A program made the position numbers and the translations under genes. Positions 1 through 9,000 of a DNA stretch of 20,670 nucleotides are shown here, in pieces. The notes beneath the pieces were generated by a model, which did not search any database, was not told the DNA's origin, and saw nothing but the letters and a program-made list of their open reading frames with translations. The stretch comes from a virus, in IMG/VR virus record IMGVR_UViG_3300046002_003411, positions 1 to 20,670 of that record, one strand, 5' to 3'. Position 1 is the stretch's first letter. The number at the start of each line of letters is the position of its first letter.

Positions 1-1
1 A

Positions 2-76
2 TCTGAACATATCGTAAAATATGTACAGCAAGAATACAACCCAGTTACACGACTAATGCAAGCTGCATTTGATTAA
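2..76 (+). CDS. C-terminal end of a plus-strand gene (partial, unknown)
   Basis: An open frame enters from the left edge and gives 24 residues, starting SEHIVKYVQQ and ending LMQAAFD, before a TAA at 74-76. A hairpin terminator follows about 25 nt later, as expected for the end of a real transcription unit. Too little is visible to name the product. It converges on the minus-strand capsid operon. Confidence 0.55.
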   Translation, partial: SEHIVKYVQQEYNPVTRLMQAAFD

Positions 77-100
77 AAAAAACATATTAGCTAACAAATT

Positions 101-130
101 AAAACCCCTAGAAATAGGGGTTTTTTATTT
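101..130 (+). terminator. Intrinsic terminator after the left-edge gene
   Basis: A 10-bp perfect stem (AAAACCCCTA / TAGGGGTTTT) closes a GAAA tetraloop at 111-114 and runs into a T-rich tail (TTTTTTATTTTAT). The GNRA loop, the GC core and the U tract fit a rho-independent terminator for the partial plus-strand gene. Confidence 0.85.
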
Positions 131-145
131 TATCTATTAAAAAAA

Positions 146-238
146 ATGGAAACAATAATAGTAAAAAAAGAATTCGACGAACAAAATAGAGAAATTTATC
201 GCGAATTAGCCAACGTTATCTTGTTTTTCATGTTTTAA
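146..238 (+). CDS. Possible 30-residue peptide (doubtful)
   Basis: ATG at 146 follows an A-rich leader of the kind used elsewhere in the window, and the frame closes with TAA at 236-238. The peptide has a charged N-terminal half (KKEFDEQNREIYRELA) and a short hydrophobic end (NVILFFMF). It lies between two terminators with no recognisable promoter. I see no family match, and it may be a chance ORF. Confidence 0.25.
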   Translation: METIIVKKEFDEQNREIYRELANVILFFMF

Positions 239-296
239 TTATTTAACACAAATATACCTATAAATATTAAAACATAAACCTTTTTAATTTTTAACC

Positions 297-335
297 AAAA
301 AAAAGGAGGTTGACACTTGGCCAACCCCCTTTTTT
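297..335. terminator. Bidirectional terminator between convergent units
   Basis: GGAGGTTG (305-312) pairs with CAACCCCC (322-329) around a 9-nt loop, with one G-T wobble on the minus-strand RNA. The outer arms are A8 on the left and T6 on the right, so either strand yields a GC stem followed by a U tract. It sits 18 nt past the capsid stop codon and should end the late head transcript. It can also stop plus-strand readthrough from the left. Confidence 0.88.
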
Positions 336-352
336 ATTAAAGACACTATTGA

Positions 353-2185
353 TTAACGCAGCTCTGCTGTGTTAAAGGTAGGTACACCATCTACGCGGAT
401 GTGACCGTAGAAGCGGTTATTAACCGATTTCTTCGCGTACCTTGTCATAATTCCTTTTACTGGTGCGAAATTGAAAGGATTGTACATAGTTGGGGTCAAC
501 TGCATAGGCACGTAAGGTGCGTAAACATAACCTGTGTCCAACAAAGATTTTCCTTTGTGACCAATAATCAGTGAGTATGCTGGAGCATATGGGTCACGGT
601 ACACTTGGTAACGACCACCCAAAGAACCAATACGCTCGATACCCATGTTATACTGATCCTGTTCAGGAGAAGCATCACTTACGTGGAAGTACTCAAGGTC
701 ATCGAAGATTGCAGAAATCTCTGAAGATACTACGATGAAGTTAGCACCACCGCGAAGGGTTGATTTATGGATTTGAGCTGAAACTTGGTTAACCTTAGTG
801 ATAAGAGTCTGATTCCAGTCCTTCTGAGTGTAGGCGTTAGAAGCAAGGGCAGCCTTTCTCCATCCGTAGTAATCCCAACGCAACTGCCAAGCACCAAGGC
901 TACGGAGGTCACGAAGAATTTCGCGGTCGATTTCAGAAGCAACTTGCTCAGAAAGAAGAGCAGTAAGTTCAGCTTCAGCATCGATGTTATGGAATGCACT
1001 TACGTCTTGAGCAAGCTCAGGAGACCAAGTAGCACGAAGCTTACGCTCTTCAACAGATACTACAACCTCATCAAGACGGAAGGATACCTCACCCATTTCA
1101 GTCTCCAATTCAAGAGTAGCGTACTCAGCCCAAGCAACACCGAATGTGGTACCGCTGGCAACTGATTGGTTAGGTGTTCCACCTGAAATACCGATGTAAC
1201 CGTCAAAAGTAGATGTGCCGATAGCAGCAGGTGCTGTCGTATCTACTCCTAGATAGATATCACCAAGTGCATCGCAGATATCACTGTATTGAACAATACC
1301 TTTACCATATTTCTGTGTAACAACTCTAAATGGCACCTTAGCTACGGTAGCAGCAACAACTGTACCGTCAGGAGCAGTCAAAGGTGTACCAGCGTTAAAT
1401 ACCATTAAAGAGGCCAAGAAAGACTCAGTATCCATGTCGTTACCATCAGGACCGTTCAAACGACCTTTGTCAGATGAACTGAATCCAGATACCTTAAGGA
1501 TAATTTCTCTAACTGTACCATCGGTAGCGGTTTGTAAAGCTTGTAATGGGTTGGTTATAACGGTAAATGCACCATCAGTACCCAATGTTACTTTTTGTAC
1601 ATTATTAACTGTAGCTCCCGAACTATAATATGACTTAATGGTGATTGCACCTTTTGAATTATCAAAAAGACCATCATTGTAGAATAAATCATACAAGTTT
1701 TTAACCATAAAATCGGTAGCTCGGCAAGTTTCACCATTAATTACACAATCAGGCAGCTGGTTCATACCAGTGTGAGCCGAAAACTTAGCGGTATATGGAA
1801 CTGTAGAATATGGGTCACCATATGTACCACTAGCGTTATCAACCCTAGAAGATGTAACAGGCACAAAGAAGAACAACTTACCAATAGGTAGGTTCATAGC
1901 TTGTACAGATACGATATCATTAGCCAAAAGCTTAGAGAATACGCGTCTCACGATTGGGAACACAACAGTTTCGAATGATCCAGAAGATAGCGCAGCAGTA
2001 GTGCTTTCAGTAATCAAGCTAGAAGCTTGGTTCTCATACAACTGTGCAATATTTTCTTTTACGTGGCCTTGAAGACCTGTAAGGAAGCCTGTTTGATCCC
2101 ATTTTTCTTGGACTTTCTTCCTTACTTCTTTCATGTGGTTAAGGCCGATATTACCGACCATACCAGAAGTTAATAGATGTGACAT
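353..2185 (-). CDS. 23: Major capsid protein, T4 gp23-like
   Basis: A 610-aa precursor of the hexameric head shell (T4 gp23 is 521 aa). The strongest stretch is residues 381-425 (RKLRATWSPELAQD, then IDAEAELTALL and EIDREI), matching the T4 RQLKAAYSIELAQD block. GGRYQVYRDPYA and GYVYAPYVPM near the C-terminus also match gp23. Residues 1-60 resemble the T4 propeptide and end in LITE, so the prohead protease should cut after Glu60, much as T4 gp23 is cut after FLTE at residue 65. About 140 residues at roughly 175-350 are extra relative to T4; they are Gly/Thr/Ser-rich and are probably a surface insertion. The gene is last in the head cluster, 38 nt after the scaffold gene. The leader is A-rich (CTAAAAAAAAACAAA before ATG) with no Shine-Dalgarno and no clear promoter motif, so it is likely co-transcribed with the scaffold. 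Confidence 0.95.
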   Translation of the reverse strand: MSHLLTSGMVGNIGLNHMKEVRKKVQEKWDQTGFLTGLQGHVKENIAQLYENQASSLITESTTAALSSGSFETVVFPIVRRVFSKLLANDIVSVQAMNLPIGKLFFFVPVTSSRVDNASGTYGDPYSTVPYTAKFSAHTGMNQLPDCVINGETCRATDFMVKNLYDLFYNDGLFDNSKGAITIKSYYSSGATVNNVQKVTLGTDGAFTVITNPLQALQTATDGTVREIILKVSGFSSSDKGRLNGPDGNDMDTESFLASLMVFNAGTPLTAPDGTVVAATVAKVPFRVVTQKYGKGIVQYSDICDALGDIYLGVDTTAPAAIGTSTFDGYIGISGGTPNQSVASGTTFGVAWAEYATLELETEMGEVSFRLDEVVVSVEERKLRATWSPELAQDVSAFHNIDAEAELTALLSEQVASEIDREILRDLRSLGAWQLRWDYYGWRKAALASNAYTQKDWNQTLITKVNQVSAQIHKSTLRGGANFIVVSSEISAIFDDLEYFHVSDASPEQDQYNMGIERIGSLGGRYQVYRDPYAPAYSLIIGHKGKSLLDTGYVYAPYVPMQLTPTMYNPFNFAPVKGIMTRYAKKSVNNRFYGHIRVDGVPTFNTAELR

Positions 2186-2223
2186 TTTGTTTTTTTTTTA
2201 GTTTTTAATTGTTATTGTTATTA

Positions 2224-3480
2224 TTAAAGTAATTTCTTACCTTCAACTCGCTCCATCAGTTCACGGATACGAGCAGTTTCATTATCTACATAAGCAGTAT
2301 GTTCGCTTAAGTTGGATTTTCCAGAGGCAACAGACCTATCTAGTTTCGATACGCTTTCACTGATTGTCTTCCTTGAACCCATTTCATTTACAATCTTATC
2401 ATAGAGAACTTTGGATTCTTTGATAGATTTAACGCCATCGAATCTTTCCATGATGCTAATTTTCTCGTCTTTAGTTGTAGCATGCTCCAAGAAAACTTTA
2501 GTAACATAGGTTAGATTGAAGTTATAAAGAGCGGTCTCAGCCAAAGTCTTTCTGAAACTAATCAGGTTTTCTTTGAAGATTTCGTTCTCTTTTTTAAGCT
2601 TCTTTGATTCGGTCAAAAGTTTTTCATATTCTGAAACCTTTGATTCCACCTTAACGCCTTTGGCGCCAGCACCTTTGATTGGGGTATTACGACCTGGCAT
2701 TCTACGAGCCTGAGCAATTCCGACAGGGATAGCTTCATCAAGCATATCTTCCTCATCAGCTTCCATTTCCATTTCCATTTCATAACCTTCTTCCATGTCA
2801 TGGGCTTCTTCGTCCATATACACTTCATATATGGCCTCATCCATATCCATTTCTTCTTCCATTCCCATTCCCATTCCTTCTTCCATTTCTTCTTCCATGT
2901 CCATTTCATCTTCAACTTCGATTGCGACAGCTGACTGTTTTGGTTTAAGGATGAACTTTCCAGGTTCCTTGATGTCCATATGAATCTCGTCACCAATGAC
3001 CTCAATTTCATCAGTATCGGTCAGTTCTTTATAAACTGATAATACCATATCATCAGAAGCGTCAGTCAAATCGATTTCCTCCTCATCTGGTGCATCTGAT
3101 AAATCAACATCAACCACGTCCATATCGTCCATGTCGAGTTCTTCATCACCACCCATTTCGGTGTCATCAAGTTCGATTTCAAGTTCATCGTCACCTTCTA
3201 ATGAATCAACATCCAGCTCATCACCTTCAGCCTCACCATCATAAGGATCGACATCGACATCAGCCTCAGCTTCAGCCTCCTCAGAACCTTCCATTTCACC
3301 TTCAACATCTTCTTCTTCAAAATCGTTAGCTTCTGATAACGACTCATTGATAACGCTGTCAATTTCTTCCCTAGCGATAGCCCGAAGTGTTTCTTTCGCG
3401 TTTTCAGTTAAAGCTGCTTTAATAGACTGAATGTCCAAAAGCGCTTCTTTCACAAAATCTGTTTCTTGTTGTTTTGCCAT
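2224..3480 (-). CDS. 22: Prohead core scaffold, gp22-like, highly acidic
   Basis: A 418-aa protein in the gp22 position between protease and capsid. The order is a helical N-terminus (1-50), a very acidic stretch (about 54-145), a less charged island (146-188, VLSVYKELTDTDEIEVIGDE), a second Met/Glu/Asp-rich stretch (190-250, including GMGMGMEEEMDMDE), a basic Gly/Arg hinge (257-275) and a coiled-coil C-terminus (280-418). T4 gp22 is likewise an acidic, helical internal scaffold degraded during maturation. Many possible protease sites of the form (L/I)-x-E are present, for example ALTE, LLTE, SIKE, TISE and NLSE. The acidic part is built of short degenerate codon repeats. Two copies of the late-promoter-like motif lie upstream, which suits high expression. 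The gp22 call rests on position and composition more than on sequence identity. Confidence 0.85.
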   Translation of the reverse strand: MAKQQETDFVKEALLDIQSIKAALTENAKETLRAIAREEIDSVINESLSEANDFEEEDVEGEMEGSEEAEAEADVDVDPYDGEAEGDELDVDSLEGDDELEIELDDTEMGGDEELDMDDMDVVDVDLSDAPDEEEIDLTDASDDMVLSVYKELTDTDEIEVIGDEIHMDIKEPGKFILKPKQSAVAIEVEDEMDMEEEMEEGMGMGMEEEMDMDEAIYEVYMDEEAHDMEEGYEMEMEMEADEEDMLDEAIPVGIAQARRMPGRNTPIKGAGAKGVKVESKVSEYEKLLTESKKLKKENEIFKENLISFRKTLAETALYNFNLTYVTKVFLEHATTKDEKISIMERFDGVKSIKESKVLYDKIVNEMGSRKTISESVSKLDRSVASGKSNLSEHTAYVDNETARIRELMERVEGKKLL

Positions 3481-3517
3481 TTTTTTTAATTTGTATTTTT
3501 TTTATTAATGGTTTTTT

Positions 3518-3530
3518 TATAATAAATATG
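3518..3530 (-). promoter_or_regulatory. Late-promoter-like motif, proximal copy, scaffold gene
   Basis: On the minus strand this reads CATATTTATTATA followed by A's, 37 nt before the scaffold ATG. It is the downstream member of a tandem pair 53 bp apart. The core is shared with motifs ahead of the protease, terminase and other genes. Confidence 0.55.
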
Positions 3531-3570
3531 CAATAGTGTCATAAACGAATAAAAAAAGTTGTATCAGTTT

Positions 3571-3583
3571 TATAATAAATATG
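3571..3583 (-). promoter_or_regulatory. Late-promoter-like motif, distal copy, scaffold gene
   Basis: An identical 13-bp core, CATATTTATTATA on the minus strand, 90 nt before the scaffold ATG. The pair fills the 125-nt gap after the protease gene, the longest gap between consecutive genes of the head module. Two promoters would raise output of scaffold and capsid, the most abundant head proteins. Confidence 0.55.
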
Positions 3584-3605
3584 TTATAATGTTGAAAAAA
3601 ATTAT

Positions 3606-4301
3606 TTAACCTAATAAAAATTTATCTAATCCGCTGATTATCTTATGTTTAGATTCTACCACTTCCATTTTCATTTCTGAAGATTTATTTAAATCATTGA
3701 AAATCCATGACCCTGGAGTACTTGGATTCGTTACAATATCCCAACAAATAAGCTCAAAGTCGTTCTGTACGACCTGTATTCCGTGAACATCCTCAACGGA
3801 ACCAACACCTCTTGATGAGACGCCTATTTTAATTCTATGTCTAAGTAAGTTTGCAACTTGGTCGCCTGTGGTGGATACTATGCCTAGATTAATGAAACCT
3901 GGAGACATTAAAATTTCAATCTTCCCCATAAGTACATTTCCTTCCCACCACATCTCAACAATGTTATGTGAAATCCTATCACCTGCAATGATTGATTCAG
4001 CAGGGTGGTCAAGCTCGCCTATTGCGCGTCTCTCATCTATTAATACTTGGTAAGCTTTAGATTGTGATTTAAGTATATCTTCAGGATACACCCTTCCGTT
4101 TCGGTTCTTAACTCCGTATTTTTGTAGAACAGCGTAGATATAATAGGGTTCAGCGATAACATTCGAGCCTTGCTCGAACTTTTTCATTTCATTTATAAAC
4201 GCATGGTTTCTTTTGTCGTCAGGCGAAATATAACCCGCGTCACGTTCAATTAGATATCCAAATCCAGTTTCTCCAGCTCTTAAAATCGATAAATTCGACA
4301 T
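3606..4301 (-). CDS. 21: Prohead core protease, T4 gp21-like serine protease
   Basis: A 231-aa homologue of T4 gp21 (212 aa), the enzyme that cleaves capsid and scaffold inside the prohead. The family signature is visible: NGRVYP at 68-73, catalytic His99 in GELDHP, nucleophile Ser in GVSSRG (Ser162 or Ser163), and Asp188 in CWDIVTNPSTPGSW, matching the T4 VDVVADPSAP segment. GDRISHNIVEMWWEGN (107-122) matches the conserved strand pair after the His. The C-terminal 30 residues are Lys/Glu-rich and may be removed on activation. It has its own promoter-like motif 10 nt before the start codon and lies directly upstream of the substrates it cuts. Confidence 0.93.
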   Translation of the reverse strand: MSNLSILRAGETGFGYLIERDAGYISPDDKRNHAFINEMKKFEQGSNVIAEPYYIYAVLQKYGVKNRNGRVYPEDILKSQSKAYQVLIDERRAIGELDHPAESIIAGDRISHNIVEMWWEGNVLMGKIEILMSPGFINLGIVSTTGDQVANLLRHRIKIGVSSRGVGSVEDVHGIQVVQNDFELICWDIVTNPSTPGSWIFNDLNKSSEMKMEVVESKHKIISGLDKFLLG

Positions 4302-4311
4302 AGTTGCATTT

Positions 4312-4324
4312 TATGATAAATATG
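4312..4324 (-). promoter_or_regulatory. Late-promoter-like motif, protease gene
   Basis: The minus strand reads CATATTTATCATA then AAATG, 10 nt before the protease ATG at 4301. It differs by one base from the scaffold copies in the 13-bp core. Confidence 0.55.
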
Positions 4325-4339
4325 CGCTATGTCGATAAA

Positions 4340-4765
4340 TTATTTTTTATTCTTGCTGAATTCCAATAATTGAGCGTAATCTGTTTCGATATTTGTTATA
4401 ACATACTCTGACATTCTTTCAATATAATCAGAAATATTATCAAATCTGGTATTAACATATAATGTGATATCTGATGACATAAAACTTTTTTTACCTGTTC
4501 GAATACCTGAACTTCTTAGGTCGGTATCTACGATATATTTAAATCCGTGATTAGTAACACCATTTAGGTATGTGTGTACGTGTGTCCTAACGCGCTTATT
4601 AATTGCGCTTACCAATTGGTTTGGTTGTGTGTTAGCGTTTTTTGGTGTAATCCAAGTTGATAGATTCAAATAAACTGATTTATTATCAGTTACGTCAATT
4701 GTGCCGTATTTTACCTTATGGTTATTAAAGTTATTTAATTGTACGGTTTTTCCTTTTTTATGCAT
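4340..4765 (-). CDS. Conserved-looking hypothetical protein (141 aa)
   Basis: I do not recognise this protein. It is 141 aa, basic at the N-terminus, with predicted beta segments (VKYGTIDVTDNKSVYLNLSTW), a mid region with His and Arg (RVRTHVHTYLNGV) and a C-terminal helix (ISDYIERMSEYVITNIETDY). There is no signal peptide or membrane segment. It lies between the cupin gene and the protease, where T4 has small core genes 67 and 68. A role in the prohead core is possible on position alone. The leader lacks a Shine-Dalgarno sequence and a clear copy of the promoter motif. Confidence 0.75.
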   Translation of the reverse strand: MHKKGKTVQLNNFNNHKVKYGTIDVTDNKSVYLNLSTWITPKNANTQPNQLVSAINKRVRTHVHTYLNGVTNHGFKYIVDTDLRSSGIRTGKKSFMSSDITLYVNTRFDNISDYIERMSEYVITNIETDYAQLLEFSKNKK

Positions 4766-4828
4766 TATTAGAATTTATTTAATAATACTCGTATAATCCA
4801 CCTCTGTCAAGTGATTTTAGGAAAATAA

Positions 4829-5209
4829 TTAAATTAATTTTTTTACGACTTCGTAATTATCAGTCATCATACAAAAGATATATGCCTCCTCAATACATTT
4901 TAGCTGGTGTTCTTGTCCTTTATCAAATACTACAGTATCCCCTTTAGTATAAACCTCATTTGTGACTAAATCTACCACTACACCATCTTTAACTTGAAGT
5001 ATATGATACTCATCATTATTTCTATGCTTAGGTATACTTAAACCTTTTTTATATCTTAGCAAAAATCCGTTATAGTCTTCAGGTGTTTTGATTCGCTTGC
5101 ATAGCGCACCTTCACAAAGTTCCAACTCAAACCATTGGCCATAACTCACGTTAGGTATCAAATCACGGCTGGAAACTTCTAATATATTCTGTTTTACTTC
5201 TATCGGCAT
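4829..5209 (-). CDS. Small cupin-fold protein
   Basis: A 126-aa single-domain cupin. Motif 1 is GLSIPKH at 56-62 followed by N64 and Glu67 (G-x5-H-x-N-x2-E), with Asn in place of the usual second His. Motif 2 is GDTVVFDKGQEH at 90-101 (G-x5-D-x-G-x2-H), with Asp in place of the usual Pro. His62, Glu67 and His101 could still bind a metal. The start lies one base after the stop of the upstream 251-aa gene, so the two are probably translated together. Cupins range from enzymes to purely structural or sensor proteins, and the substrate cannot be told. T4 has no cupin in this position. Confidence 0.8.
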   Translation of the reverse strand: MPIEVKQNILEVSSRDLIPNVSYGQWFELELCEGALCKRIKTPEDYNGFLLRYKKGLSIPKHRNNDEYHILQVKDGVVVDLVTNEVYTKGDTVVFDKGQEHQLKCIEEAYIFCMMTDNYEVVKKLI

Positions 5210-5210
5210 A

Positions 5211-5966
5211 TTAATTCAACGAATCTTTTAAGTTTATCATTTTAAGCATATCTTCTTCGTAAGTTTTTGGATTAAAACCCATATCCAACAACCTTTCTTT
5301 AACTAACAATAGTTTTTCCTTTACATTCGTATCACTTTCTGAAATCTGACTATTCACCTTAGTCAAACACTCTTTGATTATACTATTGAATTCAGTTTCT
5401 TGTGTCTCTTTGTTATCACTCATCAATGATTTTACCAACGTTATATCGGATTCAGAAAGGTCAGCATACTTCTTATTGAATCTATCAACTAGAACTTTAG
5501 CCAACATATCAGTAGGTACATAATCACTTGTTGCAGGCTTCTCAATGATATTATTTTTAATATGCTCCTTGATACTACCTTTCACCGCAGCACGTTCTTT
5601 AACGTCATTGGAAAAAATGAGTTTAGAAACCGCCGTATTGATTGTGGTGGATTCAACCAATTCCGTTTTATTGGTTAATACATCCAAAGCTTCTTTAAAT
5701 AATCGGTTAGTTTTAACAATATCCTTTCGGCTTATACCGTCCAATTGTTTAACTGTTTCAGATATGAATTCTGATATAACGAAATCGTCTTCAGCGTGAT
5801 GCGTCCTAACGTTCTCAAACACTTTGAACTGTGTATATAAAATACGGTTTTCTTTAATAAGCCTAAGAATTGAACCTAATCGTTTCTTATCATAAGGTGT
5901 TTTATTGACAACTGAGTCTACAACGAATTCTTTTAGCGTGTCTAAAAGTGAGCCAAAATTATACAT
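5211..5966 (-). CDS. Helical hypothetical protein next to portal gene (251 aa)
   Basis: Not recognised by sequence. The 251 residues are rich in Lys, Glu, Leu and Ile and look almost wholly alpha-helical, with no Cys, no membrane segment and no signal. Its place, just after the portal and before the protease, is that of the T4 prohead core genes 67 and 68. Possible protease sites (LVE, LSE, ISE) occur. A core or portal-associated head protein is a reasonable guess only. A promoter-like motif sits 14 nt upstream of the ATG, and its stop lies one base before the cupin start. Confidence 0.78.
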   Translation of the reverse strand: MYNFGSLLDTLKEFVVDSVVNKTPYDKKRLGSILRLIKENRILYTQFKVFENVRTHHAEDDFVISEFISETVKQLDGISRKDIVKTNRLFKEALDVLTNKTELVESTTINTAVSKLIFSNDVKERAAVKGSIKEHIKNNIIEKPATSDYVPTDMLAKVLVDRFNKKYADLSESDITLVKSLMSDNKETQETEFNSIIKECLTKVNSQISESDTNVKEKLLLVKERLLDMGFNPKTYEEDMLKMINLKDSLN

Positions 5967-5980
5967 GGTGCGATGGTTTA

Positions 5981-5994
5981 TATTTATAAATATG
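5981..5994 (-). promoter_or_regulatory. Late-promoter-like motif, 251-aa gene
   Basis: The minus strand reads CATATTTATAAATA, ending 14 nt before the ATG at 5966. This copy contains both the local CATATTTAT core and, overlapping it, TATAAATA, the exact T4 late promoter box. Confidence 0.5.
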
Positions 5995-6011
5995 AATAAT
6001 GGTAGTAATTG

Positions 6012-9000
6012 TTATTTTTGTTTGATAACTCCGTCAATATCTTTTAAAATTTCATTTATCTCGTTATTAAGCTTAAATCCTTTATCATACATTTTAACTT
6101 TATTTTCGTTGATTTTGGCATCCTCACTAGGTGTTTTTATCGATTCCAAAAGACGATTCATGTAGATATCCTTATACTTATCAATCCTTGGTTGTACTTG
6201 TTTCTTAAGCTTTATTATTTCTTCAGTTAAAAGTTTTTCAGTTCGAATTAAACTTTCACCTATCTCTGGAACTGTTTCAGTAGCTGGCGCTTCAGGAACC
6301 GCTTCACCTTCATTTGGAGATGGTATTTCCTCACCTACGGCTTCCTCACCTTGGGCCTCTTCGAACCCAACGTCAGAGCCTCCCCCCAAATCCAAACCAC
6401 CACCGAAGCCGCCTCCGCCTCCGCCTCCGCCTCCGCCACCTGTATCAGCAGCTTCACCGTCCTCACCACCTTCTGGAAGAACGCCTCCCATTTTGGCTAT
6501 TTCTATGTCACCATATAGCTTATCGACCTTATCGAATACCCCAGTGTATTTAATGACATTCGCGGTGTTGGCCAATTCAGCTGAAGCAGCTTTTTCCATT
6601 CTCTGTTCAAGTAAGTCTTGTCGGTTATCATCGTCACTCCAACCGAGTATGTCACGTCTGGCTCTAGTTAATGACATCGTTCCGAAACCGTTACCGATAT
6701 CACTTACTGCATCCTTGACCAGTGTTACTTTTTGTTGCAAGTTCTGAATCCTCAACATTTGGGCCTGTGTTGATGGATTATTCATTGTTATCGTGAAGTT
6801 ATCTAGCTCATCATCAAAGCCCAATAGCAATAAGTGTATTATCGCAATCTTATTTAGTTCTTGAATAACTGCTTGTTGTATTCTATTGATTGTTCTAGCA
6901 AATCTAATGTCTAATAACGCCAAATTTTTACCCTCACCTTGAGCTTCATCAAACCCTAAAAATGCTTTAGGTACTCTCAAAGCAGTGAAAAGTTTACGCT
7001 GAAGATACTCAATATCTGCGATTTCTCCAAGGTTAGAATTTTTAATAAACACACCACTTTCGGTTGCGAATGTGTGATAATTATGATAAATTTCGTTACC
7101 GTCTACGGTTATAGTACCAGTATCAATGGTATCCTTCAACCATTCTATTGAAGTTATTTTATGGTTATAAAATTCAACTTCGGATAATTTATTTTTAAAT
7201 AAATCTTTAAAAGATGACTTACTATAATCCCAATAATCTTTAATATTATTAAATATCATTAGGTTATTAGGTGAACAATTTCTAGTATCTAAATTTATAA
7301 AGTGAACAATATTTTTATCATTTTTTGTTTTATCGGATAAATATTCCTCAAACTCAGAATATATTGATTCGGAATAATCAATATAAAGTTGCTCATAAAA
7401 TTGATTTATCTTATCAATAAAAAAACTAATCATTAATTCCGAATTTTCATGTTTAATAATATAACCTTCATTATACAAGTCATTAGCTAAAATATCCTCA
7501 AATCTAAATTGATGACATTTACCATGTAGTGGTATTAAATTTTCATATTTAAATGAGTCCTCAATATTCTCGAATAACTTAGATGCTATGATATGATGAA
7601 CGTCCAAATTTTTACCTACTTTTTCTTTAAAACAAAATTGACATATATCATCATGATTTTTTCTAACTAAGTCAAAAATTTCGTAATGTTTTTTATAATA
7701 ACGTCTATTATTTCTAATATTTGAAAGATTATTCTTATTTTTAAAATAAAAATCTCTTTTACAATCTAATGTGCAAAAATTTTTATTTTTACCATTATCA
7801 CTAATTGTCATACTTTCCTCACAACCCATACATGGTTTTATGATTACATCGTATTTAATCATTGATTGATTACTACAGTTCTTACTACAGAATCTTTGTT
7901 GACTAGGTTTTTTAAACTCATTATTACAAAAATCACATTTTTGTATAGTGTCTTTAACTCCTTTATATTGTGTTAATTTTGAACCATTATATACTTCACT
8001 CCTTTTCTTATTGTAACAACTTCTAGAACATAATTTACTTCTATCGAAATGAGTATATGATCTATTGGATTTGATATTTCCATCACATTGTTCACATTTT
8101 TTTTGGTATGTTAATGAAGTACACCCCCTATGTCTATTTCTAAATTCTTTTAAAATTAAATTAAAATCCACATAATCCCCGATAGATTGGTCAAACACAA
8201 ATTGAGAATTTACATCCGTTTTCCTATAAAAAGGCATTAATGAATCACCGACAACCAAATCCTTAGCTTCGACAAAACCATTAGTTCTATGAACCCACTT
8301 ATGGTCTGGGGTTGTTGTGATGGACTCTCCATTATCTAATGTGATTTTAATCACCTCAGCATTCTTTCTAGTCTCACCTGCCCAAGTAATTGGTAATGGT
8401 GCTAATTCTCCTGTAATCGGATTACATGAATAAACCCATAAATCCCTATTACCGTTATCCCACTCATCTATTATTTCAGACAATTGAAGAGTTCGACCAT
8501 CTAAAAGTGGTATACGGGTATCTAATGCGATACATGCTCCTGGAAGTGTTTCAATAGGGCTTGGTGATGATTCCTCTCTAACGGGAACAAAAATATCTTG
8601 GTCGTTACCCAATACGTTCATCCTCAAATCCAATTGTCCAGTTTTTGGGTCGATTACAGGCATACGTTTAAATCTGTTCGCTATTTCATTGATATATGAT
8701 TGAACATCTTCTGGGTCGATATTACCTACGAATATTTTATACACCCTACGCTCAGGCGCTCTAGTAATCCTATACACCAACATTGCATCTTCCGATAACA
8801 TCAACAACTTCCATATGCGTCTGGCCTTTTCGAGGATGCTGGTTCCATACGGTAACCGTCTATCATCACCCAACAACCTAAAGTGCGCTATTTGCCAGTT
8901 CTGAAACTGTAAATCCTTACCTCTCCAGTAAAAGTTAACTTTATCATCTCTATCTTCTGATGAATTTACGGCTCTAGAATAAACTGCATCGTAAACACCA

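Noticed and set aside
2760-2910. Short TCCATT/TTCTTCC repeats as a CRISPR or regulatory array
   Set aside because: They are degenerate codon repeats inside the scaffold reading frame, without spacers.
2613-3011. Lys/Trp/Met-rich minus-strand ORF inside the scaffold gene
   Set aside because: Alternate-frame reading of the repetitive GAA/ATG codons of the scaffold, not a separate gene.
3090-3329. His/Gln/Pro-rich plus-strand ORF opposite the scaffold gene
   Set aside because: Its composition is the mirror of Asp/Glu codon repeats in the scaffold; low-complexity shadow with no start context.
6314-6553. Arg/Leu/His-rich plus-strand ORF opposite the portal Gly tract
   Set aside because: Antisense of the GGN repeats; low complexity.
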